DNA from: Leisingera methylohalidivorans DSM 14336
Lineage (GTDB): Bacteria > Pseudomonadota > Alphaproteobacteria > Rhodobacterales > Rhodobacteraceae
DNA length: 64,000 bases
Assembly (NCBI RefSeq): GCF_000511355.1
Contig: NC_023135.1
Span: forward strand, 1,948,371-2,012,370
Direction: 5' to 3'
Shown: piece by piece, positions 1 through 12,625 of the stretch
Layout of the letters: every line of letters begins with the position of its first letter
Numbering within the stretch: the stretch's first letter is position 1
Translations under genes and position numbers: made by a program
Notes under the pieces: model-generated
The model's database searches: none
Seen by the model: only the letters and a program-made list of their open reading frames with translations
Told to the model about the DNA's origin: nothing

Positions 1-3373
<3,373 letters not shown>

Positions 3374-3403
3374 TCAGGCCCGCGGCAACAAGCTGCACAA
3401 AGC

Positions 3404-3428
3404 AAAAAGACCCGCCAGCCGGCAGGTC
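3404..3428 (-). terminator. Rho-independent terminator of ctrA
   Basis: On the minus strand an 8-bp GC-rich stem (GACCTGCC / GGCGGGTC, one G-T pair) with a GGCT loop is followed by five T residues. It lies about 50 bp past the ctrA stop, so ctrA is probably transcribed separately from ligA. Confidence 0.8.
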
Positions 3429-3476
3429 CTTGTAACCGGCGGCACGGGGTCACGTGCCGCCCGGGTGATCGTCCTT

Positions 3477-4196
3477 TCAGGCGCCGACAGCCAACCTTGG
3501 TCCGCCTGACATGTGATCTTCCTGCGGGTCGCGCAGAACATAGCCGCGGCCCCAGACAGTCTCGATGTAATTCTCGCCGCCTGTTGCGTTGCTGAGCTTC
3601 TTACGCAACTTGCAGATGAAAACATCAATGATTTTCAGTTCAGGCTCATCCATGCCGCCATAAAGATGGTTCAGGAACATCTCCTTGGTCAGCGTCGTGC
3701 CCTTGCGCAGGGACAGAAGCTCCAGCATCTGGTATTCCTTGCCGGTCAGATGCACCGCCTTGCCATCGGCCTCGACTGTCTTGGCATCCAGGTTGACCGC
3801 GATCTTGCCGGTCTTGATGATAGACTGCGAATGCCCTTTGGACCGGCGGATAATCGCATGGATCCGCGCCACCAGTTCCTCGCGGTGGAAAGGCTTGGTC
3901 AGATAGTCGTCCGCGCCGAAGCCGAAGCCCTTGATCTTATTGTCGGTATCATCGGCACCGGACAGGATCAGAATGGGCGTTTCGATGCGGGACATGCGCA
4001 GCTGGCGCAGGACCTCGTGGCCGTTCATATCGGGCAGCCCCAGATCCAGCAGGATCAGGTCATAGTCGTAAAGTTTGGCCAGATCGATCCCTTCTTCCCC
4101 CAAATCCGTCGAGTAGACGTTCAGGTTGGCATGGGTCAGCATCAGTTCGATGCTTTTGGCCGTGGTTGGATCATCCTCAACCAGCAGAATGCGCAT
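3477..4196 (-). CDS. ctrA: Cell-cycle response regulator CtrA
   Basis: OmpR-class response regulator of 239 aa. The receiver domain (1-115) has the acidic pocket EDD at 7-9, phospho-acceptor Asp51 (LLDLGLP) and Lys101 (LTKPF). The winged-helix DNA-binding domain follows (about 125-225), with the CtrA-typical [18 protein letters not shown] stretch. In alphaproteobacteria CtrA binds TTAA-N7-TTAA; in Rhodobacterales it governs motility, gene transfer agents and cell-cycle genes. The C-terminus ends LAVGA rather than the AA degron known from Caulobacter. Candidate CtrA sites lie 60-90 bp upstream, suggesting autoregulation. The neighbouring upstream gene encodes its inhibitor SciP. Confidence 0.97.
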   Translation of the reverse strand: MRILLVEDDPTTAKSIELMLTHANLNVYSTDLGEEGIDLAKLYDYDLILLDLGLPDMNGHEVLRQLRMSRIETPILILSGADDTDNKIKGFGFGADDYLTKPFHREELVARIHAIIRRSKGHSQSIIKTGKIAVNLDAKTVEADGKAVHLTGKEYQMLELLSLRKGTTLTKEMFLNHLYGGMDEPELKIIDVFICKLRKKLSNATGGENYIETVWGRGYVLRDPQEDHMSGGPRLAVGA

Positions 4197-4256
4197 ATTA
4201 TTTTCTCCGCCTGTACACTGTTTCCCTCAGGTCCCGTTAACCTTGGTGGAAAAAAG

Positions 4257-4283
4257 TTAATGCCTCGTTACCATGATGGTTAA
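4257..4283 (-). promoter_or_regulatory. Candidate CtrA autoregulatory sites upstream of ctrA
   Basis: Positions 4257-4271 read TTAA-N7-TTAC, one mismatch from the CtrA box TTAA-N7-TTAA, about 60 bp upstream of the ctrA ATG. Positions 4276-4283 read TTAACCAT on the minus strand, the octamer associated with CtrA/SciP-controlled promoters in Caulobacter. The sequence match is direct; binding is inferred. Confidence 0.45.
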
Positions 4284-4313
4284 TTTACAAATGCAACTCA
4301 AGGGCGGCTCTGA

Positions 4314-4601
4314 TTATTTTGCTTCCGGTGCCCGGAATTTTTTGAGACGTGTGGTTTTCAGGGCTTCTTCGCCATGATCTGCAACCGCCGCGACCCAGCT
4401 TCGGAACTCTTCCTCGCTCAGCCCGTAGCGTTGCATGGCCTCCTTTTGCGGCAGCAGGCCGTAGAGAACACCGCGCACCACCGCGGCCTTGCGCGAGGCG
4501 ACCCAGCGCTTTGTGGTTTCCGGCGGCAGGTCCGCCCGGGTCATGATGGTGCCATCCGGCAGGGTGACGGCGCGCGGCCCGTCAACTTTCTTCAAAAACA
4601 T
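4314..4601 (-). CDS. sciP: CtrA inhibitor SciP (DUF1153 family)
   Basis: A 95-aa helix-turn-helix protein matching the DUF1153/SciP family: N-terminal VDGPRAVTLPDGTIMTRADL, then the helical WVASRKAAVVRGVLYGLL and YGLSEEEFRSWV segments. In Caulobacter SciP is made in G1, binds CtrA and blocks activation of CtrA targets. The start at 4601 is preceded by GAGG about 10 bases upstream. It sits directly upstream of ctrA in the same direction, with a 117-bp gap that holds the candidate ctrA promoter sites. This adjacency puts regulator and inhibitor in one locus. The family assignment is confident; the in vivo role here is inferred from the family. Confidence 0.88.
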   Translation of the reverse strand: MFLKKVDGPRAVTLPDGTIMTRADLPPETTKRWVASRKAAVVRGVLYGLLPQKEAMQRYGLSEEEFRSWVAAVADHGEEALKTTRLKKFRAPEAK

Positions 4602-4670
4602 CTTTCTTACCTCTGACTTCCCGCTGAAGATCTTGCTCGTTGGGTCTGGAGTAAGAATTTCCGATCAGGC

Positions 4671-4686
4671 TTAACGGTACGTGAAC
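4671..4686. promoter_or_regulatory. Candidate CtrA box between sciP and mnmA
   Basis: The sequence reads TTAA-N7-TGAAC, one mismatch from the full TTAA-N7-TTAAC consensus. It lies 70 bp upstream of the sciP start in the divergent sciP/mnmA spacer. A GAGTC (a GAnTC CcrM methylation site) lies about 15 bp away. sciP is CtrA-activated in Caulobacter, so control here would make biological sense, but single-mismatch sites also occur by chance. Confidence 0.4.
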
Positions 4687-4759
4687 CACGGCCCTTGAGA
4701 GTCTGTAGGATTTTCCTATATTCTGCGGCGCCTGCCCCCTTGCCTTCAGGAGCTGCCCC

Positions 4760-5905
4760 ATGGCGCTGGACCACGACTCAAACCTAAACTCGCTCGGCTT
4801 TGCCAAACCGCCCTCGGAAACCCGCGTGGTGGTGGCCATGTCGGGCGGCGTCGACAGCTCTGTAGTTGCTGCATACTTGGCCGATCAGGGCTATGACGTG
4901 GTAGGCGTGACGCTGCAGCTCTATGATCACGGCGCGGCATTGGCCAAGAAAGGCGCCTGCTGCGCCGGTATTGATATTCACGACGCGCGGCGCGTCGCCG
5001 AAGAACGCGGCTTCCCGCATTACGTCCTGGATTATGAGAACATTTTTAAGGATGCGGTGATTGACGAGTTCGCCGACAGCTATCTGGCCGGTGCGACCCC
5101 GGTTCCCTGCATCCGCTGCAACGAACGGGTGAAGTTCAAGGACCTTCTGGAGACCGCCAAGGATCTGGACGCCGACTGCATGGCCACCGGCCATTACATC
5201 CAGCGCAAGATGGGGGCAAACGGGCCGGAGCTGCACAGTGCCGAGGATGCAAACCGCGACCAGAGCTACTTCCTGTTCTCCACCACTCCGGAACAGCTGG
5301 ATTACCTGCGCTTTCCGCTGGGGCATCTGCCCTCCAAGGACGCAACACGGGAGATGGCGGCGCAATACGGGCTGGCCGTGGCAGACAAGCCCGACAGCCA
5401 GGACATCTGCTTTGTGCCGGATGGAAACTATGCCGGGGTAATCGAAAAACTGCGCCCCGGTGCTGCGGAACCGGGTGACATCGTCCATTCCGACGGCCGC
5501 GTGCTGGGCCGCCACAACGGAGTCCTGCACTACACCATCGGCCAGCGCCGCGGCCTTGGCATCGGCGGCCTCAGCGAACCGCTGTATGTGGTCAAGCTTG
5601 ACGTGGACAAAAAGCAGGTTGTTGTCGGCCCCAAGGAACTGCTGGCGACCCGCACAATCCCTGTGCGCGAGATCAACTGGCTGGGCGACGCGCCCTTCAC
5701 CTCTCAGGATGAATGGCATGTGAAGGTCAAGGTCCGCTCCACCCGTCCTCCGCGCGAGGCTATTATCCGCCCCTTGAGCGACACCACCGCCGAGGTCGAA
5801 CTGCTGACCCCGGAGGAAGGCGTCTCGCCCGGCCAGGCCTGCGTGTTCTACGCGACGGAGGGCAGCCGCATCTTTGGCGGCGGCTGGATTTGGCGCGGCT
5901 ACTGA
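4760..5905 (+). CDS. mnmA: tRNA-specific 2-thiouridylase MnmA
   Basis: A 381-aa ATP-dependent enzyme that transfers sulfur to uridine 34 of Lys, Glu and Gln tRNAs. The PP-loop SGGVDSS is at 28-34. The two catalytic cysteines correspond to C120 ([10 protein letters not shown]) and C217 (DSQDICFVP). The C-terminal beta-barrel (about 280-381) ends in the usual FGGGWI motif. The start is supported by AGGAG seven bases upstream. It is divergent from sciP and convergent with lpxB. Confidence 0.97.
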   Translation: MALDHDSNLNSLGFAKPPSETRVVVAMSGGVDSSVVAAYLADQGYDVVGVTLQLYDHGAALAKKGACCAGIDIHDARRVAEERGFPHYVLDYENIFKDAVIDEFADSYLAGATPVPCIRCNERVKFKDLLETAKDLDADCMATGHYIQRKMGANGPELHSAEDANRDQSYFLFSTTPEQLDYLRFPLGHLPSKDATREMAAQYGLAVADKPDSQDICFVPDGNYAGVIEKLRPGAAEPGDIVHSDGRVLGRHNGVLHYTIGQRRGLGIGGLSEPLYVVKLDVDKKQVVVGPKELLATRTIPVREINWLGDAPFTSQDEWHVKVKVRSTRPPREAIIRPLSDTTAEVELLTPEEGVSPGQACVFYATEGSRIFGGGWIWRGY

Positions 5906-6105
5906 AGCGTCACGCGGCAACACCGCGGCAAGGAAGGCGCAGCCTCGGCGAGCCAATTCAGCCAGTCCTTGACGCGGAAGCCTTGAAACAAAATGCACAT
6001 GCGCTTGAGGGCAGACCTGTCCTTAGGCGCTTCCCAGCAAGTATTCTAGAGCTCAACGTCCCTGCCGGAACGCAGGTGTTCTGCTCCATCGCTGCGGCAT
6101 GCCCC

Positions 6106-6169
6106 GCGCGGGCGCGCAGCGCCCGCGCCACCAGAAGCCGCGCGGCGGAGGCATCAGCCTCCGCCGCGC
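6106..6169. terminator. Two tandem GC hairpins between mnmA and lpxB
   Basis: Positions 6106-6128 form a perfect 10-bp stem (GCGCGGGCGC) with a 3-base loop. Positions 6140-6169 form a perfect 13-bp stem (GCGCGGCGGAGGC) with an ATCA loop. They lie in the 271-bp gap between convergent genes. Neither arm has a T tract, so they may be bidirectional transcription blocks or mRNA 3'-end stabilisers rather than classic terminators. No gene is visible in the rest of the gap. Confidence 0.6.
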
Positions 6170-6176
6170 TCCCGCC

Positions 6177-7343
6177 CTACCGGCTGGGCAAACGGTCCAG
6201 AACCGCGCGGGCGGCGCGCAGGCCAGGCTCTTCACCGCCTTTGCCAAGACGTTGCATGGTCACGTCCATGGCGCCCAATTGCGCGCCTGGGTCTGCTGAA
6301 ACCGCAGCCAGCCGGGCAGCGATGTTGTCCGGCGTGCACTCCGGTCCCAGGCATTCCGGCACCACGCGGGTATCGCTCACCAGATTGACCAGCGTCACGG
6401 TATCAATCAGCGCCATGCGTTTCATGATCTGCCAGGTCAGCCATTGGAATTTGTAGGCAATCACCATCGGCGTGGCCGCGGCAGCCAGCTCCAGCGACAC
6501 CGTGCCAGAGGCCGCCAGCGCCAGATCCGCTGCCGCAAAGGCGGCGCGTTTGTGGGCTTTGGCAATGGCAGGCTCAATTATGTTCGGGTCGATCAGGACA
6601 GTGCCCTCAGGCCAGCTCTGCAAGGTCTCCTGCACCAGCCCTGCAACCGGTGCGGCGGCAGGAACAACCACCTGATAACCCGGATGCGTCTCCAGAAACT
6701 GCTTCAAGGCAGCCCCGAAGGCCGGCGCCAGCCGCGATATCTCAGAGCGCCGCGAGCCTGGCAGCGCCAGCACAAAGGGCGCATCCCCCAGACCAAACTC
6801 CTGCCGGAACGCAGCAATCTCTTCACGCGTGGCCTGCGGCTCGGCGACTACCGGGTGGCCGGCAAAATCGCACGCCATCCCGGCCGCCTCCATATAGGGC
6901 GGCTCAAACGGCAGCAGCGCCAGCACATGGTCGACGACCTCTGCCATTTTTGCCGCCCGCTTCGGGCGCCACGCCCAGACCGAGGGCGCCACGTAATGAA
7001 CCGTGCGGATATTGCTTTGCTCTTTGACCAGCCGTGCCACCCGCAGAGAGAAATCCGGGCTGTCGATGGTGATCAGCACATCCGGCCTGGTCTCAAGCAC
7101 CGCATCGGCAGTTTCCCGGATCCGGCGTTTCAGATGGCGGTATTTCGGCAGCACCTCGGCCAGCCCCATCACCGACAGCTCGTCCATCGGAAACCGTGAG
7201 GCCAGCCCCTGCTCAGCCATCAGCATGCCGCCGATGCCGTCAAAGCGCACTCCGGGTGCAAGCTGTTTCAGCCCTGCCATCAGTGCCCCGCCCAGCCGGT
7301 CGCCCGAAGGCTCCCCGGCCAGGATGAACACCCGCAGGCTCAT
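6177..7343 (-). CDS. lpxB: Lipid-A-disaccharide synthase LpxB
   Basis: A 388-aa GT-B fold glycosyltransferase that joins UDP-diacylglucosamine to lipid X, forming the lipid A disaccharide at the inner-membrane cytoplasmic face. Visible signatures are AGEPSGDRLG at the N-terminus, SPDFSLRVA, HYVAPSVWAWRPKR and GTVSLELAAAATPMV. I took the ATG at 7343 because it overlaps the lpxI stop as ATGA (7340-7343), the usual coupling pattern; an in-frame ATG five codons upstream is less likely. It is the last gene of the envelope cluster, followed by two hairpins. Confidence 0.95.
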   Translation of the reverse strand: MSLRVFILAGEPSGDRLGGALMAGLKQLAPGVRFDGIGGMLMAEQGLASRFPMDELSVMGLAEVLPKYRHLKRRIRETADAVLETRPDVLITIDSPDFSLRVARLVKEQSNIRTVHYVAPSVWAWRPKRAAKMAEVVDHVLALLPFEPPYMEAAGMACDFAGHPVVAEPQATREEIAAFRQEFGLGDAPFVLALPGSRRSEISRLAPAFGAALKQFLETHPGYQVVVPAAAPVAGLVQETLQSWPEGTVLIDPNIIEPAIAKAHKRAAFAAADLALAASGTVSLELAAAATPMVIAYKFQWLTWQIMKRMALIDTVTLVNLVSDTRVVPECLGPECTPDNIAARLAAVSADPGAQLGAMDVTMQRLGKGGEEPGLRAARAVLDRLPSR

Positions 7344-8128
7344 GGCGCGCGCAGCCACAGAAACAGGCCAAGCCGGTCACAGGCCGAAATCACCGCGTCC
7401 TGGTCCAGCACAATGACGCCGCCTGCTTCCAGTGTGATGCCGGACAAGCCGGCCTTGGCTGCGGCCTCCACCGTCCCGACGCCAATAGCCGGGAGGTCAG
7501 CGCGGCGGTCCTGCGCCGGTTTCGGCGCCTTGAACAGCAATCCGCCCTGCCCGTCCGGGCGATGCAGCAGCGAGGCCAGCATCCAGTCGGTGCCAAAGAT
7601 GTTTTCGACCGCGATTGCCTGCTGTTTGCGCACGGCACAGGACTGGCCGATATCAGCCGCACACATGGCAGCGACAATCTCGGCGCCCCGCACAGCATCC
7701 GCCTTGTCCAGCTCGCCCGGCTGCACCTTGGTCGGCACGCCTTCTGACATCAGCAGATCCGGCGCCACCTCATGGGCGGCAAGGACTGTGAACCCGGCCT
7801 GTTCGAAAATACCGATAATGGCGCGCAGGGCCCCGTCGTCGCCAGCGGCCAGCGCAGCCTGCAGCACCGGAACCAGCGGCATCGTGGCGGCATCTATGGC
7901 CGAAGGGTCGATGCCGGGGCGGCGCACCGCGCCCGCCATGCAGATCTCTGTCACGTCTGCGGCCTTCAAGCGTTCCAGAAAAGATCCCAGCTGTTCAAAC
8001 CGGAACGTGATTTCCGCATCCACCGCATCAGGTTCGGACCCTGCCATCGCGCAAACCAGCGGCCTTCCCGGGACGCGGGACACGACTTCGGCCGGCAGCC
8101 CGCCGGTGCCTGCAATCACTGCCAGCAT
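7340..8128 (-). CDS. lpxI: UDP-2,3-diacylglucosamine pyrophosphatase LpxI
   Basis: A 262-aa protein of the LpxI (formerly DUF1009) family, the alphaproteobacterial replacement for LpxH. It hydrolyses UDP-2,3-diacylglucosamine to lipid X. Family signatures are the N-terminal AVIAGTGGLPAEV, the VRRPGIDP segment, and the C-terminal GLSGITLEAGGVIVLDQD. It lies between lpxA and lpxB, four bases after lpxA and overlapping lpxB by four, exactly where the pathway needs this hydrolase. Confidence 0.93.
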   Translation of the reverse strand: MLAVIAGTGGLPAEVVSRVPGRPLVCAMAGSEPDAVDAEITFRFEQLGSFLERLKAADVTEICMAGAVRRPGIDPSAIDAATMPLVPVLQAALAAGDDGALRAIIGIFEQAGFTVLAAHEVAPDLLMSEGVPTKVQPGELDKADAVRGAEIVAAMCAADIGQSCAVRKQQAIAVENIFGTDWMLASLLHRPDGQGGLLFKAPKPAQDRRADLPAIGVGTVEAAAKAGLSGITLEAGGVIVLDQDAVISACDRLGLFLWLRAP

Positions 8129-8132
8129 AACC

Positions 8133-8918
8133 TCAGCCCCCCGGGGTCAGGAAAGAGCGGTCGCTGCCGCCGGTGATAAAGGCGACGATCCGCTGCACGT
8201 ATTCACTGTCAGCCTCGTCCCCCAAGCGTTTGGCGCGCTCCTGAAAAGTTCCCTCGCCCTGGGCCAGCATCTGAAACGCGGCGCGCAAGGCCGTGATGTC
8301 GCTGCGGGCCACACCGCGGCGCTTGAGGCCGACCAGGTTCAATCCGTCCAGTTCGCCCCGCTGCGCCTGCACCAGGCCGTAGGGGATCACATCATTGGTC
8401 ACCATGGTGACCGCGCCGATGATGGCGCCGCGGCCGATGCGGACCCACTGGTGGATGCCGGACAGGCCGCCGATGATCACGTCATCCTCCAGCACGCAGT
8501 GACCCGCCACTGCGGCAGAATTCACCACAATCACCCGGTCGCCGACCTGAGCATCATGGGCGATATGGCAGCCGGCCATGAACAAGCCATCGTCGCCGAT
8601 GCGGGTCACGCCGCCGCCGCCGTCGGTGCCGGCATTCACCGTCACGTGCTCGCGGATGCGGTTGCGTTTGCCGATCACTGTCTTGCACTTCTCGCCCTTG
8701 AACTTCAGATCCTGCGGGATCTCGCCCAGCACCGAAAAGGAGAAAACGACGGTTTCGTCGCCGATCTCGGTGTCGCCTGTGACCACCACATGGGATTTCA
8801 GAACAACCCGGTCCCCCAGCACAACATCAGGTCCCACCAGGCAGAACGGGCCGATCTCGCAGCCCTCGCCGATTTTGGCACCGTCTTCAATAATCGCGCT
8901 TGGGTGGATGCTGCCCAT
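8133..8918 (-). CDS. lpxA: UDP-N-acetylglucosamine acyltransferase LpxA
   Basis: A 261-aa left-handed beta-helix acyltransferase that catalyses the first step of lipid A synthesis, adding a 3-hydroxyacyl chain from ACP. Hexapeptide repeats run from the N-terminal IHPSAIIEDGAKIGEG to about residue 190, with HVTVNAGT and the catalytic-His region HIAHDAQVG. The ATG at 8918 gives the normal family N-terminus (MGSIHPSA); the open frame continues upstream into fabZ but that is read-through of an overlapping frame. It begins one base past the fabZ stop. Confidence 0.95.
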   Translation of the reverse strand: MGSIHPSAIIEDGAKIGEGCEIGPFCLVGPDVVLGDRVVLKSHVVVTGDTEIGDETVVFSFSVLGEIPQDLKFKGEKCKTVIGKRNRIREHVTVNAGTDGGGGVTRIGDDGLFMAGCHIAHDAQVGDRVIVVNSAAVAGHCVLEDDVIIGGLSGIHQWVRIGRGAIIGAVTMVTNDVIPYGLVQAQRGELDGLNLVGLKRRGVARSDITALRAAFQMLAQGEGTFQERAKRLGDEADSEYVQRIVAFITGGSDRSFLTPGG

Positions 8919-8919
8919 A

Positions 8920-9390
8920 TCAGGCGCCCTCCGCCTGGCGATCAACCATCGCGGTGAATTCGGCTTCTGCGGCCACTTCGCCGTCCACCGTGGCACGCCC
9001 CAGGAATTTGAAGATCTTGCCGCCCGGCTTGCCGCGCAGCGTCTCCACATGCATTTCCAGCACGTCGCCGGGCACCACCTTGCGGCGGAATTTGCATTTG
9101 TCGATGTTCATGAAATAGATCAGCAGATCGGTATCGACCAGGTCCATGCCAACGCCCAGCATCACCCCCGCGGTCTGCGCCATCGCTTCGACAATGGTGA
9201 CACCGGGCATGATCGGCGTGCCCGGGAAATGACCCTGGAAATGCGGCTCGTTCATGGTGACATTCTTGATGCCGCGGGCCGATTTGTAGCTGTCGATATC
9301 AACCACCTTGTCGACCAGCAGGAACGGGTAGCGGTGCGGCAGGATCCGCTGGATCAGTTGAATGTCAGCACTTTTCAGCTCGGTGGTCAT
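8920..9390 (-). CDS. fabZ: 3-hydroxyacyl-ACP dehydratase FabZ
   Basis: A 156-aa hot-dog-fold dehydratase of type II fatty acid synthesis. The signature [14 protein letters not shown] contains catalytic His54, and Glu68 sits in TIVEAMAQ. It draws on the same 3-hydroxyacyl-ACP pool as LpxA, which explains the conserved fabZ-lpxA pairing. It lies 75 bp after skp and one base before lpxA. Confidence 0.96.
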   Translation of the reverse strand: MTTELKSADIQLIQRILPHRYPFLLVDKVVDIDSYKSARGIKNVTMNEPHFQGHFPGTPIMPGVTIVEAMAQTAGVMLGVGMDLVDTDLLIYFMNIDKCKFRRKVVPGDVLEMHVETLRGKPGGKIFKFLGRATVDGEVAAEAEFTAMVDRQAEGA

Positions 9391-9465
9391 GCGTGGTTTC
9401 CCATTTTCGTCAATTATGCTGTGCCGTCCCTAGCAAGCAGACGGCCCTTGGGCAAGTTCGCACGC

Positions 9466-10080
9466 TCAGCGCTCACTCTCCTCAACCGTTGCGCCATCGC
9501 CGAGCACCGCGTCAATCCGGCCGATTGCAAGGCTGGTGATGTCAGCGGCATCGGCGCTCAGAAAGACCGACGCATGGTCCAGAATCGCCCCTGCTCCGGT
9601 TTCCCGCATGATCTGCTGCAGCACCGGCAGTGAAGCGGTGATGAACTCCCGCCGGGCGTCCTCACCCATCTGGTTGATTTCTCGCAGCTTCTGGTCCTGG
9701 CGGCGGCGGGTTTCCTGCACCTTCTGGTCAAAAGCATCGGCCAGGGCGCGGAAGGCGTCCGGCGCCATGTCGCTGCGGCGCTCGGTCAGCTCCAGCTCCT
9801 CGGCGCGCAGTTCAGCCTCGATGCGGCGGTTTTCCGCAGTCAGCACTGCGCCCTCGGCCTCGATCTCGCGCTCCACCCGCTTGCCAAAGGCACTTTCTGA
9901 AAACAACCGGTCAGGCTGGATGGTGAGGATACCGCTCTGCGGCAGCCCCAATTGGAACTCCGCGGCGGCATTGGGGGCCGGTGAAACCAGCTCCTGGGCA
10001 AGGGCCGGCACTGTCCCCGGCCCGGACAGCGCTATGGCAAGACCAAACGCAGCCCGATAATTGGGCACAGACCTCTGCAC
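9466..10080 (-). CDS. skp: OmpH/Skp family periplasmic chaperone
   Basis: A 204-aa secreted protein. The N-terminal hydrophobic stretch ending PALAQE is a signal peptide (cleavage near residue 29). The body is charged and helical (about 60-170), with the Skp-type tentacle pattern of alternating Glu/Arg/Gln and the segment FRALADAFDQKVQETRRRQD. Skp holds unfolded outer-membrane proteins for BamA, whose gene precedes it by four bases. Sequence conservation in this family is low, so the call leans on position and helical character. Confidence 0.88.
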   Translation of the reverse strand: MQRSVPNYRAAFGLAIALSGPGTVPALAQELVSPAPNAAAEFQLGLPQSGILTIQPDRLFSESAFGKRVEREIEAEGAVLTAENRRIEAELRAEELELTERRSDMAPDAFRALADAFDQKVQETRRRQDQKLREINQMGEDARREFITASLPVLQQIMRETGAGAILDHASVFLSADAADITSLAIGRIDAVLGDGATVEESER

Positions 10081-10084
10081 CAGT

Positions 10085-12499
10085 TCAGAACCGGGCCTGC
10101 AGGGTCAGGTCGAAACTTTGCTCCTGGTCAAAATCCTCTTTCTGGAGGGCTTTGGAAAAGTTGAAGCGCAACGGGCCAATCCCGGTGGTCCACAGCAGAG
10201 AGACGCCAACGACATGACGGAACGACCGGCTGCGTCCGACTACATTTGCATTGCCGCTACCGGGGTTGGATGTGTCCACATTCTGCAGGCCCCAAAGGCT
10301 GCCAACATCATAGAACAGCGCACCGCGCATCCCCAGTTCTTCCGGCAGGCCAAGGGGAAACTCCGCGTCAAAGCGGGCTACGGCATAGTAGTTGCCGCCG
10401 AGGAAGTCATTGTAACTGCCTCTGCCAGGCGCGCCGCCGGACTGATCGCGGGGACCGATACCGCCAGGTTCGAAGCCGCGCATGATGGTGGGGGTCAGAA
10501 CAAACCGGTCAATCGAGCGGCTGGAGCCGTTTCCTTCCCATTGGAACGAGCCAGCCTCCAGGGTTGCACGGATCGTGACTTCTTCGTTCAGAATCTTCTT
10601 CTGCGCGACAAGCTTCGTTTTGGTCTTGATATACTCTGAATCCCCGCCCAACCCGGCATAGTCCGCACCGATTTCAACCAGGAACCCGGCATTCGGATCC
10701 AGGCCCGTCAGACGGCTGTCATAGCGGTAGGTGAACCCGACGCCACTCGACGAACGCTCACCCTGCGCGATTTCATTGCGGATAACCGGGCTCGCCAGGA
10801 AGGAAGTAGTGTCGTCATCCTCGTTATCGCTGAACAGCATCTCGTCCGAATCCCACGTATAACGGACCTGAAGCGAGGTATCCTCGCCTGTGTTGAAGGT
10901 CAGCGCAGGCTGGAAGAAGATCCGTTTGGTGCGGTATTCCGAGAAGCTGGAGTCGGTTTCATTCAGACCCAGATCCAGATCGAACTTGAGATCCCGCCCC
11001 AAGAGGTAAGGTTCGGTAAAGCCCAGCACATAGGAATCCGATTCCGTTGCGGTGGCGATATTGAAGGACAGCCGCTGGCCGCGGCCCAGGAAGTTGTTCT
11101 CGGTCAGACCGACACTGACCCCGAACCCATCGGTGACCGAGTACGCGCCGCCAAGGTTCAGGGAGCCGGTCGGCTGCTCCTCGACGTCGACATCGATGAT
11201 CACCTGATCGGAAGAGCTGCCTTCACGGGTCTCAACATCCGCGTTGGCAAAAAAACCAAGCGCCCGGATGCGCTCCGCACTGTTGCGGATGGACCGCGGA
11301 TTGAAGGGGTCGCCTTCCACCGAGCGGAACTGCTGGCGGATCACCCGGTCAAGCGTGGTGGTGTTGCCCTCGATATCGATCCGCTCGACAAACACCCGCG
11401 GACCGCGGCGCAATACGAACTCGATATCCAGGGTCAGATCCCGGTCGTTGCGGGTGACCCGCGGCTCGACCCGCAGAAAGTCGATCTCATTGCGGACAGC
11501 CAGCCCTTCCATCCGGTCGATCGCATTCTCGACCAGCGTCGGGGAATAGACCACACCGGGTTTGATCTTCAGCGTTGAGCTGAACAGGTCGGCATCCGCT
11601 TCCGGCATTTCGCTGCTCACCGAAATATTGCCGAATTTGAACTGCTGGCCTTCGGTCACATCAACCACCAGGAAGACCGCATCCCGCTCCCGCGTGACTT
11701 CAGCATTGGAGCTGTTCACCCGGAAATCGACGTAACCGCGCGACAGGTAGAAATCGCGCAGCACCTGCTTGTCAAAGTCCAGCCGGTCCTCGATCAGCGT
11801 GTCCGAGTTGATGAAACTGCGCAGGAAGCCAGCCTGCTTGGTCTGCAGGATCCGGCGCAGGCGGCGGTCGGAATAGACCCGGTTGCCGGTGAAAGAGACC
11901 CGCTCCACCTCGATGGTGTCCCCTTCAGAGATTTCAAACACCAGGTCGACACGGTTGTTGCTGCGGCGGATGATACGCGGTGTCACGCGCGACGCCAGAC
12001 GGCCTTGAACGCTGTAAGCCTCGGCGATCGCGGCGGCGTCGCGCTCGGCCTGCGAGGGGTTGAACACCCGGCGCGGAGCGGATTCGACAATCTGGTCCAG
12101 GGAGGCATCCTTGAGACGGCGGTTGCCCTCAAAGCTGATCTGATTGATGGTCGGGAATTCGGTGACTTTGATCACCAGCGTATTTCCGCGCGGCACCATC
12201 TCCACTGTTTCAAATGCGCCACTGTCAAGGATGCGCTGATAGGCGTCATTCAGTTCGCCCGCGCTGACGGTCTGGCCGCGTTCGATCCCGGTGTAGGCGA
12301 CAACAGTAGACGTCTGAATCCGCTGATTGCCTTCGACCTGGACCGTATTGAAGCGGAAGCTTTGCGCCTCGGCCGGCAGCGGAGACAATGCATAACCCAG
12401 CGCAACCGCCAGAGAAATAGCCGAAACTTTACGGTACAAGATGTTGATGCCCGTCTTGCGCTCACCACAGGACTTGCCTGCGAACTTCCCCCAAACCAT
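10085..12499 (-). CDS. bamA: Outer membrane protein assembly factor BamA
   Basis: An 804-aa outer-membrane insertase. A signal peptide ends around AEA at 43-45. Five POTRA domains follow (about 48-445; for example FNTVQVEGNQRIQTSTVV), then a 16-strand barrel with the MRGFEPGGIGPRD loop-6 region and a C-terminal Phe, as barrel proteins require. The start at 12499 has only a weak ribosome site, so a slightly later start is possible. It forms a unit with skp, fabZ and the lpx genes. Confidence 0.96.
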   Translation of the reverse strand: MVWGKFAGKSCGERKTGINILYRKVSAISLAVALGYALSPLPAEAQSFRFNTVQVEGNQRIQTSTVVAYTGIERGQTVSAGELNDAYQRILDSGAFETVEMVPRGNTLVIKVTEFPTINQISFEGNRRLKDASLDQIVESAPRRVFNPSQAERDAAAIAEAYSVQGRLASRVTPRIIRRSNNRVDLVFEISEGDTIEVERVSFTGNRVYSDRRLRRILQTKQAGFLRSFINSDTLIEDRLDFDKQVLRDFYLSRGYVDFRVNSSNAEVTRERDAVFLVVDVTEGQQFKFGNISVSSEMPEADADLFSSTLKIKPGVVYSPTLVENAIDRMEGLAVRNEIDFLRVEPRVTRNDRDLTLDIEFVLRRGPRVFVERIDIEGNTTTLDRVIRQQFRSVEGDPFNPRSIRNSAERIRALGFFANADVETREGSSSDQVIIDVDVEEQPTGSLNLGGAYSVTDGFGVSVGLTENNFLGRGQRLSFNIATATESDSYVLGFTEPYLLGRDLKFDLDLGLNETDSSFSEYRTKRIFFQPALTFNTGEDTSLQVRYTWDSDEMLFSDNEDDDTTSFLASPVIRNEIAQGERSSSGVGFTYRYDSRLTGLDPNAGFLVEIGADYAGLGGDSEYIKTKTKLVAQKKILNEEVTIRATLEAGSFQWEGNGSSRSIDRFVLTPTIMRGFEPGGIGPRDQSGGAPGRGSYNDFLGGNYYAVARFDAEFPLGLPEELGMRGALFYDVGSLWGLQNVDTSNPGSGNANVVGRSRSFRHVVGVSLLWTTGIGPLRFNFSKALQKEDFDQEQSFDLTLQARF

Positions 12500-12625
12500 T
12501 TTTCAAAACCCGATTATTATAGCAGCTTTGGGATGTGCGTACCGGGTTTGAAAGCGCTTGTCAAAACCAACAAAGCGCATTCTGGCGGCAACCGGCACGG
12601 CAGGCTTGCGCGCCGGTTGCAGGAA

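Noticed and set aside
4582..4839. An 85-codon minus-strand frame spanning the sciP-mnmA spacer
   Set aside because: It overlaps both sciP and mnmA starts and has no ribosome site; the spacer is better read as a divergent promoter region.
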